This document shows, one piece after another, positions 1-9,404 of a DNA stretch of 64,000 nucleotides (positions are counted from its first letter, which is position 1; each line of letters begins with the position of its first letter). Where the stretch lies: assembly GCF_001591665.1 (NCBI RefSeq), contig NZ_BCVI01000052.1, positions 39,638 through 103,637 of the forward strand. The letters are read 5' to 3'. The translations under genes were made by a program, and so were the position numbers. The notes under the pieces were generated by a model, which saw only the letters and a program-made list of their open reading frames with translations, searched no databases and was not told the DNA's origin. The stretch is from Neobacillus soli NBRC 102451 (GTDB lineage Bacteria > Bacillota > Bacilli > Bacillales > Cytobacillaceae).

Positions 1-643
1 CGCCGCATTCTAATACTCCATCTGTCACCAAGACAATCCGATTACGACCAGCCCTCAGTTCTCGAATTCCCGATGAATAGCACGGAACAGACTGCGCAAA
101 CGTATTGACTTGACCAATCCATTCATAAAACTGGCGTTGGTTTAAGGCGTATTGCCCTAGCTTATGTAATTCGTCGTGGAAAAGATAGATTAAGCAATCC
201 CCGATTGACAACCACCATAAATAATTTTCTTTTCTTACGGATAGCAGGCAGGCGGTTTCACCCTGGATTTGTTTACATGAATCAAGAAATGACTGGGACT
301 GAAAAATGGACAGGATATGCTTCTCAAATGATTGAAAGGCGGCTTCTACAGGTTCCTTTAAGCTTGCAGCTAGTTTGTCCCACTCTTTTTCGATGGTTTT
401 CATCACCAGGTCGACACTTGCGGCACTGTTATGTCCGTCTAAAATCATCGCAAATTCCCAATCTTTCCCCTTCACCACCATTGCCCCATCTTCATTTTTA
501 TGAGCCCCCGCCTGTTGATTGCCGCCATATCTTCCCAAAACCATTTGACCACATGATTCTATGTTAATTTGGTTAATACAGGGGTCTTCCTGTCCTATCC
601 ATTGCAGTTTCCGGAATGAAACACAGTCCCCATATGGCTCCAT
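1..643 (-). CDS. PP2C-like serine/threonine phosphatase, 3' end outside window
   Basis: The minus strand is open from an ATG at 643 to the window edge (214 codons, no stop). The ATG follows AGGGGG at good spacing. The protein reads NED near residue 50, DGHNS near 69-73 (compare the PP2C metal-binding DGHGG) and VTDGVLE near 208 (compare SDGL). These are motifs of the PP2C metal-dependent phosphatase fold. There is no signal peptide or membrane segment, so it should be cytosolic. The first glycine of DGHGG is kept and the last two residues are changed, so activity is likely but unproven. The C-terminus is not visible. Confidence 0.72.
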   Translation of the reverse strand, partial: MEPYGDCVSFRKLQWIGQEDPCINQINIESCGQMVLGRYGGNQQAGAHKNEDGAMVVKGKDWEFAMILDGHNSAASVDLVMKTIEKEWDKLAASLKEPVEAAFQSFEKHILSIFQSQSFLDSCKQIQGETACLLSVRKENYLWWLSIGDCLIYLFHDELHKLGQYALNQRQFYEWIGQVNTFAQSVPCYSSGIRELRAGRNRIVLVTDGVLECG

Positions 644-760
644 TTTAATTCCCCCTAAAAGTTTCCCGTTCTAATCTTTTCATACTTTTTTCCAGTATTA
701 CTACATAAGTTAAGGCTTGAAACGCAAAGCTAAACGTAAAAAAATAAAGAGGTAATTTAC

Positions 761-1102
761 ATGAGAAAGCTGTTATTAGGTTTTTTTATCATAATTGGGT
801 TTATCTTTGCCAGTGAAAATCCACTGAAATTAATTAACACAGCCATTGCTCAACAGAAACCAATTCCCCCGTATGCTAAGTGGGGTACCTTTGCAATGGA
901 GAAAACGCAAGAGGGGTATCCGAATGCTAAAATAATTGATTATCTTCATATCGGGAGAATTCATGGTCCTCATTCCACAACCGAAAGATTCAAATTGTGG
1001 TTAAAAGATAACACTAGAGAATTTGGTGTCTTCGTAAATATTGAATTTAACAATGAAACAGGAAAAGTCATTAATGTCACTTTTAAGGAATCTTCCAGAT
1101 AA
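761..1102 (+). CDS. DUF3889 family secreted protein (YqzG/YhdC-like)
   Basis: This 113-residue protein has a signal peptide (MRKLLLGFFIIIGFIF, likely cleaved near residue 30 after TAIAQ). The mature part has PPYAKWGTFAMEKTQ, YPNAKIIDYLHIGR and FKLWLKDNTREFGVFVNI, the pattern of the Bacillus DUF3889 family. An aagaggtaattt ribosome site precedes the ATG. The molecular function of the family is unknown; an extracellular or wall location is inferred from the signal peptide. It stands alone, divergent from the phosphatase to its left and convergent with the acetyltransferase to its right. Confidence 0.75.
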   Translation: MRKLLLGFFIIIGFIFASENPLKLINTAIAQQKPIPPYAKWGTFAMEKTQEGYPNAKIIDYLHIGRIHGPHSTTERFKLWLKDNTREFGVFVNIEFNNETGKVINVTFKESSR

Positions 1103-1116
1103 TTGTATTTGTTTCC

Positions 1117-1923
1117 CTAATCCAAAAATTTGATTTCGGCAATTTTCCCGCTTTTTAAGAACCCAATGTTTTGGTACACCTTATTGGAGGCAGGGTTACT
1201 GATGTCTGCATACAGCATCGGGATTAATTTTTCTTTTTCTAAAATGGCACAAAGTTCCGCTACCAGTGCGCTTGCATATCCTTTTTTTCGCTGATTAATC
1301 GGAGTAAACACGGCGTTAATTCGTGCATGTCTTGGGGAACGGTGGGATATATTCGCCATCGACACCGGCTTCCCATCCACCAGCCAAAGATACAAATTGC
1401 CCGTATCAATCATTGTATTTGCCTTAGAAAGCTGGGTGCTCGGCTCAACTGGGGTCCCGAATGCATCTCTAGTGAAACCGGCCAAATAATCGGCAACGGT
1501 ATCCACATCTTCTCGTGCAGCTTTTTTGAGGTCCCCAGGAACATTGTTAGGCTTAACTACATTCGGACAATAATAGGATTCCATCGTCATCTCGACAGTA
1601 TATTTTTTTGAAAAATAATTCGCAAACATCTTTGCAATCTCAGGATCACTCGTTATTCCAGGTAATGACTCCCTTTTTAATTGATTTACTAATTCTTGAA
1701 TAATAATAGCTTTCCGTTTCTCACCTGATACCTCTTTTGAAATCCACAACCAGCCGTTATGCCCAGGCGTATGGGCAAAAATCACTTTTCCATCCGCGGT
1801 TTTGAGGCATAAGGCATCGCTGCCCTCGCATATTCGGTGGAAAAGATTATACTGCACTTCATCAAAAACAAACGAACTTCCTTCAGCCATTGCCTTGTCG
1901 TGAGGCAGGAGTTTTGTAAACAT
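1117..1923 (-). CDS. GNAT family N-acetyltransferase
   Basis: The start at 1923 (MFTKLLPHDK) is chosen because AGGAGGCAATCAT precedes this ATG; the longer reading from 1977 lacks a good site. The protein has 268 residues. The C-terminal half carries a GNAT fold: VSMANISHRSPRHARINAVF, then QRKKGYASALVAEL (the acetyl-CoA pyrophosphate loop, Q/RxxGxG/A), and NPASNKVYQNIGF near the end. The N-terminal half resembles the lead domain of Bacillus GNAT proteins of this length. The substrate cannot be told. It is monocistronic and convergent with the DUF3889 gene, 14 bp apart. Confidence 0.8.
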   Translation of the reverse strand: MFTKLLPHDKAMAEGSSFVFDEVQYNLFHRICEGSDALCLKTADGKVIFAHTPGHNGWLWISKEVSGEKRKAIIIQELVNQLKRESLPGITSDPEIAKMFANYFSKKYTVEMTMESYYCPNVVKPNNVPGDLKKAAREDVDTVADYLAGFTRDAFGTPVEPSTQLSKANTMIDTGNLYLWLVDGKPVSMANISHRSPRHARINAVFTPINQRKKGYASALVAELCAILEKEKLIPMLYADISNPASNKVYQNIGFLKSGKIAEIKFLD

Positions 1924-2160
1924 ATGATTGCCTCCTAGATTATTTTTTCTATTAAATTCGTCAAAAGGGATCCACATACCTCCTTAATTTCGGATTATTA
2001 GTTCAATGACAATGGATTTCAAGGGTGATTAAAAGTTTGAGATGTTCAAGGATTGTACTATGATTAATTTAATTCTATTATTTGAGTTGAGCGATGGTAT
2101 GGGGCTGTGACCCTTACTCTTACACAATTTAGAGAACAATTTACCAAAGGAGTGGTAGAA

Positions 2161-3351
2161 ATGGCACGTGTATTATTTATTAATGCTGGATCATTAGGAC
2201 ATATCAATCCAACTATTGGAGTTGTGGAAGAGCTTATTTCACGTGGAGAAGAGGTAGTATACTTTACTATCGAAGATTTTCGAGAACGGATTGAGAAGAC
2301 GGGGGCAACTGTAAGAACCATTGATGTTCAAAAATTTTTAAAAGCCTTTATCTCTGGCGGAAGAAATAATCTCCTTGAAAGAATCAACGGTCTTTTACGT
2401 ACGGCAGATATCATGATACCCAGCGTTCTGGAACAAATCAAAGGAGAGCATTTTGATTACATCATCCATGATTCTATGTTTGGTTGTGGACGTTTACTTG
2501 CCCAAATCCTTAAACTTCCGGCAATTAATTCGTGTACTTCTTTTGCGGAGACAAAAGCATCATTCGATAAAATGTTGGATCAGCTTTCTGGAAAAATTCC
2601 AACCGAAACATTCGATGAATTTCAAAGCCTGACGGTAATGGTGAAGGAAAAATATGGTGTGGAAATCCGTTCACCATACGAAGTTTTTTGTAACCCTGCA
2701 CCACTTACAATTGTTTATACAACTAGGGAATTTCAACCTTTTGGAGAAACATTCGACCAAACATACAAATTTGTAGGTCCTTCGATCTCATCACGATTAA
2801 CGCAAGAAAATTTCGACCTTACTGCAATCAAGGGGAAAAGCCTAATTTACATTTCACTGGGTACTGTCTTTAACCAAGCAAATGATTTCTATAAACTTTG
2901 TTTAAAGGCTTTGGGGAACAGTGATCATACCGTTGTTATGTCTATTGGGGAAAAAGCTCAACTATCTGATTTGGGGGAGATTCCAAAAAACTTTATTGTA
3001 AAAAATTATGTTCCACAAACTGAGGTGCTAAAATACACGAAGTTGTTTATCACACATAGCGGAATGAACAGTACCCATGAAGGTCTCTATTACGGGGTTC
3101 CACTAATTGCAATCCCGCAAGGCGCGGATCAGCCGATCATTGCCGGGCAGGTTGCCAATATCGGAGCAGGTATTAAATTACAAATGCAAAACTTGACTGC
3201 AAATCAACTACGTGAAGCCGTTGATCATGTGTTAAACGACCCATCCTTCCATAAAGCTGTTGCAAATATTAGGGACTCCTTTCAAGAATCGGGTGGGTAT
3301 CACCAAGCTGTGGATGAGATTTTCAAATTTAAAATTCAATATGATATCTAA
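2161..3351 (+). CDS. MGT-family UDP-glycosyltransferase (GT1, macrolide-glycosyltransferase type)
   Basis: The start at 2161 (MARVLFINAGSLGHINPTIG) follows AAAGGAGTGGTAGAA; an upstream in-frame ATG at 2107 lacks a ribosome site. The product has 396 residues, normal for the YjiC/YojK group. N-terminal GHINP matches the acceptor-domain GHxNP loop. The C-terminal nucleotide-sugar domain has YISLGTVFN, VKNYVPQTEVL and HSGMNSTHEGLYYGVPLIAIPQGADQP, the GT1 signature with the HxGxxS/T donor-binding stretch. It transfers a sugar from a UDP-sugar to a small hydrophobic acceptor, often a macrolide or flavonoid; the native acceptor is unknown. Confidence 0.88.
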   Translation: MARVLFINAGSLGHINPTIGVVEELISRGEEVVYFTIEDFRERIEKTGATVRTIDVQKFLKAFISGGRNNLLERINGLLRTADIMIPSVLEQIKGEHFDYIIHDSMFGCGRLLAQILKLPAINSCTSFAETKASFDKMLDQLSGKIPTETFDEFQSLTVMVKEKYGVEIRSPYEVFCNPAPLTIVYTTREFQPFGETFDQTYKFVGPSISSRLTQENFDLTAIKGKSLIYISLGTVFNQANDFYKLCLKALGNSDHTVVMSIGEKAQLSDLGEIPKNFIVKNYVPQTEVLKYTKLFITHSGMNSTHEGLYYGVPLIAIPQGADQPIIAGQVANIGAGIKLQMQNLTANQLREAVDHVLNDPSFHKAVANIRDSFQESGGYHQAVDEIFKFKIQYDI

Positions 3352-3407
3352 AAATAAAAATTTCTCAGCCGCCGTTATTGTTGACTTTACCTTAGTAGAT
3401 ACTTGAA

Positions 3408-3680
3408 TTAGTCACTGTTTTTCTTATCAGAATAGGGCATTCTCGTTATGATAATTGGATTATCTAGTAGAGCGTTTGGAATTTGTTGTGGTCCCAAGCC
3501 ACTTGGCATATATTCAACATTTTTAGCTTCAGGCTGGAGCGGGTCATTAACAGAGTTCATGATGATGATTTTCTGTTTATATTGTTCACTTTTTGTTGCT
3601 TGTCCCGCTTCTGTTTTGTTGCAACCAAATAAAGCGACGCTTACTATCAAAGCTAATAATCCTAATAGGAAGTTTTTCAT
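3408..3680 (-). CDS. small putative lipoprotein
   Basis: The start at 3680 (MKNFLLGLLAL) follows AGAGGGGTGTTGATC; a start at 3704 is possible but weaker. The 90-residue product has a short charged N-terminus, a hydrophobic core and a lipobox-like ALFGC with the cysteine near residue 20, so a membrane-anchored lipoprotein is likely (Phe at -2 is unusual). The mature part is polar, with a proline-rich tail. I do not recognise the family and propose no function. Confidence 0.6.
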   Translation of the reverse strand: MKNFLLGLLALIVSVALFGCNKTEAGQATKSEQYKQKIIIMNSVNDPLQPEAKNVEYMPSGLGPQQIPNALLDNPIIITRMPYSDKKNSD

Positions 3681-3775
3681 GATCAACACCCCTCTATTAC
3701 TCATTATATTAAATAGGGGGAAATTTTATCCTTTCTAAAAAACAAAAGGAAGCTTAAATCCCCCTTTAGCATCTT

Positions 3776-4483
3776 TTATTCATTCGGTCCAAAAACTCGT
3801 CTTTGAATATCCGGTGTTTCCTTTTTCTCAATCCGCGTTTCCAAAGTGGTTCTCATGCCCGGCGCCAGCAATTCACATTGTGCCAATTCTCGCATTTCCT
3901 CAAAATCCTGTTTCCTAGCATGGATGATTTCATTGCATTTTTGGATTGTCCACTGTGGATACGGCCGGTCAACTAGCGTAAAGGTATGCCTTTCCTCCAC
4001 AAATCCTTCTTTTAACACACGAAAATACCAGCCGGTTCTGCCCGTGTTTTGTAATAACAATGCTAGATTTTTTACCTTAAAACGGCGTGCCGGCTTCCAG
4101 CACGGCTGTCTAGGCTGCGATACTTGGACAACGGCCTCGCCAATTTGAAGGGTATCGCCAATCGAAATCTCTTCTTCACTCACATGTTCCATAACAAAAT
4201 TCTCACCCATTCCCCCTGTTGATATCTGTGAGAATCCTAGTTCTTTTTGCCAGTATGTATAGTTTTCAAACGCATAAGCAAAAACAGCCTTTTCAGGACC
4301 GCCATGATGTTCCACATCACCTTGCCCGTCGCCCGTTAACCCTGTTTTCCCAACCCAGACAGGCCCTTGAACCGATTCTTTAAAAATGGCGCTTGTCCAT
4401 TCCCTGTCCATTGGACGAATTGCCTCATTATTTCCGACCGTTTTTGGCAAACCAACAAAAACCTTTTTCAATAGAATGTCCAC
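3776..4483 (-). CDS. MOSC domain-containing protein (YiiM/YflK-like)
   Basis: This roughly 236-residue soluble protein has HHGGPEKAVFAYAFENY and VSQPRQPCWKPARRF. The latter contains the conserved MOSC cysteine that in MOSC proteins may hold sulfur or molybdenum cofactor. The C-terminus resembles the 3-alpha extension of YiiM, which reduces N-hydroxylated compounds; that role is inferred. Start choice is uncertain. AGGAGG at 4495-4500 is only 2 nt from a TTG at 4492 but 11 nt from a GTG at 4483, so GTG is preferred. It is monocistronic. Confidence 0.8.
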   Translation of the reverse strand: MDILLKKVFVGLPKTVGNNEAIRPMDREWTSAIFKESVQGPVWVGKTGLTGDGQGDVEHHGGPEKAVFAYAFENYTYWQKELGFSQISTGGMGENFVMEHVSEEEISIGDTLQIGEAVVQVSQPRQPCWKPARRFKVKNLALLLQNTGRTGWYFRVLKEGFVEERHTFTLVDRPYPQWTIQKCNEIIHARKQDFEEMRELAQCELLAPGMRTTLETRIEKKETPDIQRRVFGPNE

Positions 4484-4492
4484 TTTTTCCAA

Positions 4493-4902
4493 TTCCTCCT
4501 GTAACCTTCCTCTTACTCATCCTATTTAAATTCGGCAAGAAAGTAAACACTCCTTCAATACCGCTAGAATTATGAATAAAAAAGAGGTTACCATTCGTGT
4601 CATGCAGCATCGGGGATTACATGTTCTTGCCAATATTCCGGAAAAATAGAAATTAAGGGGGAAACATCCATGGATCACAACTAACAAAAATTATCTGATT
4701 ATATCGACGTGCTGTCATCCCAAATCAAAAGCTTGTGAAGATTTATTACCGAACAAAGGATAAAGATAAGTTACTGTATTCTTTCCATACGTATATTTGT
4801 GTATTTTTAAAACAAAATACGATATATAGAAGCTTTCTTTAAAAAGGATATTATTTAGTTATGTCCAATATTGACTTGCAAGGAGAAAATGGGTGAATAC
4901 GA
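4493..4902. other. intergenic stretch with degenerate coding scraps
   Basis: This 410-bp gap before mprF holds no intact gene. On the plus strand a 25-codon reading from the ATG at 4572 contains HRGLHVLANIPEK. It is followed by AAGGGGGAAAC and an ATG at 4670 that stops after four codons, and the next codons read QKLSDYIDVLSSQIKSL in the same frame. This looks like remains of a small gene with an early stop, but I do not recognise it. The last 100 bp should hold the mprF promoter; I could not pick a clear -35/-10 pair. Confidence 0.35.
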
Positions 4903-7437
4903 ATGAAACATTTAAATAAAGCAAAAATTTTTACATTCTTAAAAATTATTTTTCCAATGATCCTGTTAGGACTTGCCGTTTATGAAATTAAAAAATTTAC
5001 TGGAAACGTTAATGTTCAATTGCTTCGTCATGAAGTTAGTCAATTGCATTTTGTGAAGCTTGCTTTGATCCTATTGATTACTTTTTGTGCTATATCCCCG
5101 ATGATTTTCTACGATGTATTGTTAACAAAAATTTTAGCAATTAAAGTACCTTTAAAAGAACTGTTGAAAAAGTCCTTTATTGCGAATACCTTTGCAAACT
5201 TCATTGGGTTTGGGGGTCTCGCTGGGGCAACAATAAGAGCCTTTTCCTATCATGAATATGAAACAGAAAAGAAAAGACTGTTGAAGATCATTGCTTCAGT
5301 TTCACTTTACTTCCTTACCGGTATCTCCTTGCTGGCCTGGATTGTACTAGTTGGATATAGAGATTTCCCTCTCCTTCATGATAAAAAATGGCTATTTTGG
5401 GCCAGCGCAGTGGTTAGTTTATATTTGCCGGTTTTTTTCGTCGTCTTTCTCATTCAACGGAAGAAAGCGGCAGAATTCGTATTGGATTGGGGAATCGCAT
5501 TAAGACTACTCTTCGTTTCTTTATTTGAATGGATCGCCATTTTTCTTGTATTTTGGCTATTATGTCTGATATTGAGAATTCCGATTGATTTTGCCCATCT
5601 TGTGCCAGTATTTATTGTTGCATCATGCGCCGGTATCATTAGTATGATTCCTGGAGGCTTTGGCTCCTTTGACCTAGTTTTCCTTTTGGGAACTCAGTCC
5701 TTGGGGGTTCCGGATGAAAAAGTGGTTATCCTGCTACTGTTTTATCGTATCGGCTATTTTATCCTTCCATTTTTAGTGGGGCTAGTGTTATTCATTAAGG
5801 ATTTTTGGAACAAATGGAATAAATCGTGGAACAATGTGCCTGATGCCATCCTTGCGAGGACTAGCCACATCCTTTTAACCCTTTTGGTCTTTCTATCAGG
5901 CCTTGTTTTGCTTCTTTCGGCAGCTGTCCCGGGAATTATCGGTAGGCTCAAGATTGCGCAAGAATTTTTATCGTTTCCAATCATGAATATTTCGCATCAG
6001 CTCTCCGTTGCAACTGGTTTTCTCCTGTTCGGTTTATCCCGTGGCATTCAATACAAGGAAAAAAGGGCATACCGCCTAACGATTGTCGTTTTGATTTTTG
6101 CGGCCTTATTCACCTTCTTAAAAGGATTTGATTATGAGGAGGCATTGTATATATTAATTGTGACAGTGCTCTTAGGCGTTTCAAAAAAGCGGTTTTACAG
6201 AGAGCGGTTTGTGTTAAGCTGGGGCAAAACCATTTTTGATATTGGTTTGTTTGTCGTCATTACCTTGATGTTTGTATTAATCGGTTATCTCAATTTGCCC
6301 TCCACCGAAATTAAAGTGAATCCAAAACTATCGCCTTATCTGATTAAAGACTATCGTGATGTATTTAAAAGTGCGTTAATCGGCTTGTTTATCGCCATGG
6401 TCCTTTTTTTCATCGGTTATTTGTTTAGACGGGATAAAAAATGGGAGCTGCAACCTTCCCGTACTCAGGAAGAAAAAATTATCGACCATTTGGAGCATTA
6501 TCATGGAACGGTCCTAACCCATTTAATCTTTTTACATGATAAATTTATATATTGGAATAAAAAAGACAACGTCATGTTTGCCTATCAAGTATATGCGGAC
6601 AAGCTCGTCGTCCTCGGTGACCCTGTTGGAGACCGGGAAGAAATGCCACTTGCCATAGAAGAATTCCGAGAAACAGCAGATCTTCATGGGTATACGCCTG
6701 TTTTTTACGAGGTCAGCGAGAAAATGCTCTCTTTTCTGCATGAAAACGGTTATGACTTTTTCAAGCTCGGTGAGGAGGCTTATGTTGACTTAGACAGCTT
6801 TTCATTTAGCGGCAAAAAAATGAAAGGAGCCCGGGCAGTAAAAAACAAGTTTGAACGTGAGAATTATCTGTTTGAGATTGTAACCCCACCCTTTCAAGAA
6901 GATTTCATAAATAAGCTAAGGGAAATATCAGAAGAATGGCTTCAGGGAAGAACGGAAAAGGGATTTTCCCTCGGTTTTTTTGATGCGGATTACCTCAATA
7001 AAGCTGAAATTGCCGTTGTACGAGAAAATGGAACGAAGATTCTTGGATTTGTCAGCTTGGTGCCGGTTTATGATCAAAAACAAACGATTTCGTTGGACTT
7101 GATGCGCTTCGAGAAGGATGCACCAAACGGAACGATGGACTTTGTTTTTCTATCATTATTTGAATGGGCGAAAGAACAAGGGTATAAACACTTTAATATT
7201 GGGATGGCGCCTTTATCAAATGTGGGACTGTCAAAGTTTTCGTTTTTAAGTGAAAAAGTGGCTTCGCAAATATTTTTGCATGGGCAATTTCTCTATTCAT
7301 TTCAAGGGTTAAGAAAGTTCAAAGAAAAATATGCCGATATGTGGCTTCCTAAATATTTAGCTCATCGAAAGAAAACCTCCTTGCCCATAACGATGGCACA
7401 AATCACTTTATTGATTGGAAAGATAAGAAAAAAATAG
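4903..7437 (+). CDS. mprF: bifunctional phosphatidylglycerol lysyltransferase/flippase MprF
   Basis: The 844-residue product has the MprF layout. About 14 hydrophobic segments form the N-terminal flippase domain (UPF0104/LPG_synthase_TM), including SMIPGGFGSFDLVFLLG near residues 247-263. From about residue 520 a cytosolic DUF2156 GNAT-like synthase domain carries VLGDPVGDREE and FNIGMAPLSNVG. It transfers lysine (or alanine) from aminoacyl-tRNA to phosphatidylglycerol and flips the product, lowering negative surface charge and giving resistance to cationic peptides and daptomycin. Length is normal. The start ATG follows AAGGAGAAAATGGGTG. It stands alone and ends at a strong terminator. Confidence 0.95.
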   Translation: MKHLNKAKIFTFLKIIFPMILLGLAVYEIKKFTGNVNVQLLRHEVSQLHFVKLALILLITFCAISPMIFYDVLLTKILAIKVPLKELLKKSFIANTFANFIGFGGLAGATIRAFSYHEYETEKKRLLKIIASVSLYFLTGISLLAWIVLVGYRDFPLLHDKKWLFWASAVVSLYLPVFFVVFLIQRKKAAEFVLDWGIALRLLFVSLFEWIAIFLVFWLLCLILRIPIDFAHLVPVFIVASCAGIISMIPGGFGSFDLVFLLGTQSLGVPDEKVVILLLFYRIGYFILPFLVGLVLFIKDFWNKWNKSWNNVPDAILARTSHILLTLLVFLSGLVLLLSAAVPGIIGRLKIAQEFLSFPIMNISHQLSVATGFLLFGLSRGIQYKEKRAYRLTIVVLIFAALFTFLKGFDYEEALYILIVTVLLGVSKKRFYRERFVLSWGKTIFDIGLFVVITLMFVLIGYLNLPSTEIKVNPKLSPYLIKDYRDVFKSALIGLFIAMVLFFIGYLFRRDKKWELQPSRTQEEKIIDHLEHYHGTVLTHLIFLHDKFIYWNKKDNVMFAYQVYADKLVVLGDPVGDREEMPLAIEEFRETADLHGYTPVFYEVSEKMLSFLHENGYDFFKLGEEAYVDLDSFSFSGKKMKGARAVKNKFERENYLFEIVTPPFQEDFINKLREISEEWLQGRTEKGFSLGFFDADYLNKAEIAVVRENGTKILGFVSLVPVYDQKQTISLDLMRFEKDAPNGTMDFVFLSLFEWAKEQGYKHFNIGMAPLSNVGLSKFSFLSEKVASQIFLHGQFLYSFQGLRKFKEKYADMWLPKYLAHRKKTSLPITMAQITLLIGKIRKK

Positions 7438-7454
7438 TGACGGATAGACGGGAA

Positions 7455-7490
7455 GAAAGATTGGCTTTTTTTGAGCCAATCTTTCTTTTT
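7455..7490 (+). terminator. Rho-independent terminator of mprF
   Basis: GAAAGATTGGCT and AGCCAATCTTTC form a perfect 12-bp stem around a T-rich loop, followed by TTTTT. It lies 18 bp after the mprF stop. The complementary strand also has an A/T-rich flank, so it may serve the convergent DedA-PAP2 gene as well. Confidence 0.85.
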
Positions 7491-7499
7491 GGATGGAAC

Positions 7500-8810
7500 T
7501 TATGTGGACTTTATTAGTGAGATATGGACATTTCGCAGCAAACGGAACATCTCTAACACAAGGATATTTAAACCTAACCAAACTCCGCCAAATATGTATT
7601 CGACTAAGATATCGCTAGGATCTTGAACTCCAAAAAAGATACGGCTGACTGCTATAAGAAGTAATAAAAGTAGAGTTCCTGCAGCGGCATTTGAATGAAC
7701 CCGTGCTTTACGGGTGTAACGCACGAACACAAAGGCTGCAAATCCATAGATGACAAATGCCATTAGCGGCTGCTCACTTGGAAATTTATAAAACAGTTGC
7801 TCCGCTGAAGCTTGCTCGGGTAGAGGCAAGCTGTGAAATAGCCTTATTAAGCTTTCTTCATATAATTCTCCACCTGAAATAATGAACAGCCATGCTAATA
7901 ATTCAAGCACTTTGTTCTTTCCTTTCCATATAATCCACAAAAATGAACAAGCGCATATTATAAATAAGACTTTAGAATTGTCCATGAAAGAGAATACCTG
8001 CATGAAAGGAGTCCATTCCTGACCAAAAGTTGACGGAACCAAAAAGGTCATCGTTTCATCGAATTCTTGAAACTCATTGGTCAACAAACTTTGGATGACT
8101 TCGATCAACAGAACACTTAACACAAGTGTGATGACAACAGTGCAAACAATAAATATCCCTGTTTGTCTTCTTGACTTCAATAATTTCATCATCCTGTTAA
8201 TCCCTAAGATTGCTGCACCTTTAATTTGTTCTTTCTTTCTTCGATATACATAAACAATGACCAAAATGAACAAAGCGATTATGATACCAATTAATAAATA
8301 CTTTTTAATTGATGCATGGAATTGATCCCATTTTGGTCCAAGTACTTTACCTAGCGAAATAAAAGTGGCCACCCAAATAAATGCACCACTATAGGCATAT
8401 AAAGCGTATGTACGAAATTTAAGATGTGTAATCCCTGAAAAATAGCCAGTGAAATGTCTTATTCCAGGGATAAAATAGGCAATGATTAGCAATTTATTCC
8501 CATACTTACTAAACCATTTTGAAGTGTTTTCCAATCGTTCTGGGCCCAAATGGAGTTTCCTACCGTATTTTTCAAAAAAAACAGTACCAAATTTTATACC
8601 AATCCAATAAGCAATCGTCATTCCAATTGAACTGCCCACACCGGCAACGAAAATACTGGTGAACCATCCCAGATGTCCTTGGTATACAAGAAACCCAGTA
8701 TAACTCATAATGAGTTCACCCGGCAGTGGGAGTGCTAACAGTTCAAGCATAAGCGCGATAAATATCAATACATATCCATACTGATCCATATATGATGTAA
8801 TCATACCCAC
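7500..8810 (-). CDS. DedA (VTT) domain fused to a degenerate PAP2-like membrane domain
   Basis: The 436-residue product has two parts. Residues 1-200 are a DedA/SNARE-associated domain: ELLALPLPGELIM, GVGSSIGMTIAYWIG, FEKYGRKLHL and IPGIRHFTGYFSGI with its conserved Arg and Gly residues. DedA proteins act in undecaprenyl-phosphate or phospholipid flipping. Residues 215-436 are multi-span and laid out like PAP2 (BcrC-like) phosphatases, but the catalytic motifs are altered: PSGH appears as PSEQ, and SRx5H as SRIFFGVQ followed by DPSD. The fusion is known in Firmicutes; here the C-terminal half is probably inactive as a phosphatase. The start is GTG at 8810 after GTGAGGG; ATG at 8804 is possible. 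Confidence 0.82.
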   Translation of the reverse strand: MGMITSYMDQYGYVLIFIALMLELLALPLPGELIMSYTGFLVYQGHLGWFTSIFVAGVGSSIGMTIAYWIGIKFGTVFFEKYGRKLHLGPERLENTSKWFSKYGNKLLIIAYFIPGIRHFTGYFSGITHLKFRTYALYAYSGAFIWVATFISLGKVLGPKWDQFHASIKKYLLIGIIIALFILVIVYVYRRKKEQIKGAAILGINRMMKLLKSRRQTGIFIVCTVVITLVLSVLLIEVIQSLLTNEFQEFDETMTFLVPSTFGQEWTPFMQVFSFMDNSKVLFIICACSFLWIIWKGKNKVLELLAWLFIISGGELYEESLIRLFHSLPLPEQASAEQLFYKFPSEQPLMAFVIYGFAAFVFVRYTRKARVHSNAAAGTLLLLLLIAVSRIFFGVQDPSDILVEYIFGGVWLGLNILVLEMFRLLRNVHISLIKST

Positions 8811-9099
8811 AGACAGCCCTCACTTTTTATTATTATATGTAAAGTATTTTCTATTTTTTAATTAACAATACCGTTTCATAAATTGACTCTATCAAAACAA
8901 AATAATTATATAAACTTGCACTACCTTCCCTTTTACTCCAGGAAGTTGTTTGCGTTTTTTTCCAAGTGGCTTCTCCACTTAGATGCGGCAGTTGATTTGT
9001 AATAATCAAATACCATTATATTTTTTAATTAATACTTTCAAATCCATTCGATTTTCATTATGAAAAGGGGTATGTAAGTTTGAAGGGGAATGGTATTCC

Positions 9100-9404
9100 A
9101 TGTGGGGTAAAGTACGAGACTGGATGGAGAAAATGTCACCAGCCCAGGCTATTTCTAGCTATTATTTACTGGCAGTAACGGTATCTATTCTATTATTTAG
9201 TATCCCGGCAGTCCGTAAACCTGGTGTCGAATTGTCTTTTATTGATACAGTTTTCACAGCTGTCAGTGTGGTCAGTGATACATGATTAAGTGTGTTTAAC
9301 ATTTCGGAAACATATAGCGTATTTGGGTATTTATTATTATGCTCGTATTGCAATTCGATGGTATTGGCATTATGGCCATTAGCACCTTTTTCTGGATTCT
9401 TTTG
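9100..9404 (+). pseudogene. 5' remnant of a TrkH/KtrB-type potassium transporter
   Basis: An ATG with an upstream AAGGGGAATGG starts a reading that matches the N-terminus of Ktr/Trk channel subunits: SPAQAISSYYLLAVTVSILL, ELSFIDTVFTAVSVVSDT. A TGA stands where the selectivity loop normally has Gly in TGLT. Reading on gives LSVFNISETYSVFG, and a shift to the next frame gives LQFDGIGIMAISTFFWILL. So there is at least one nonsense change and one frameshift. The remnant breaks off at about 9404, where gluconokinase-like sequence begins; the rest of the gene is absent. Confidence 0.78.

Noticed and set aside
205..567. 120-codon plus-strand frame
   Set aside because: It lies inside the PP2C-like gene on the other strand, has no ribosome site and reads as low-complexity Pro/His/Arg.
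4572..4649. 25-codon peptide gene upstream of mprF
   Set aside because: It has no good ribosome site and no recognisable leader-peptide features; kept only as a note in the intergenic entry.
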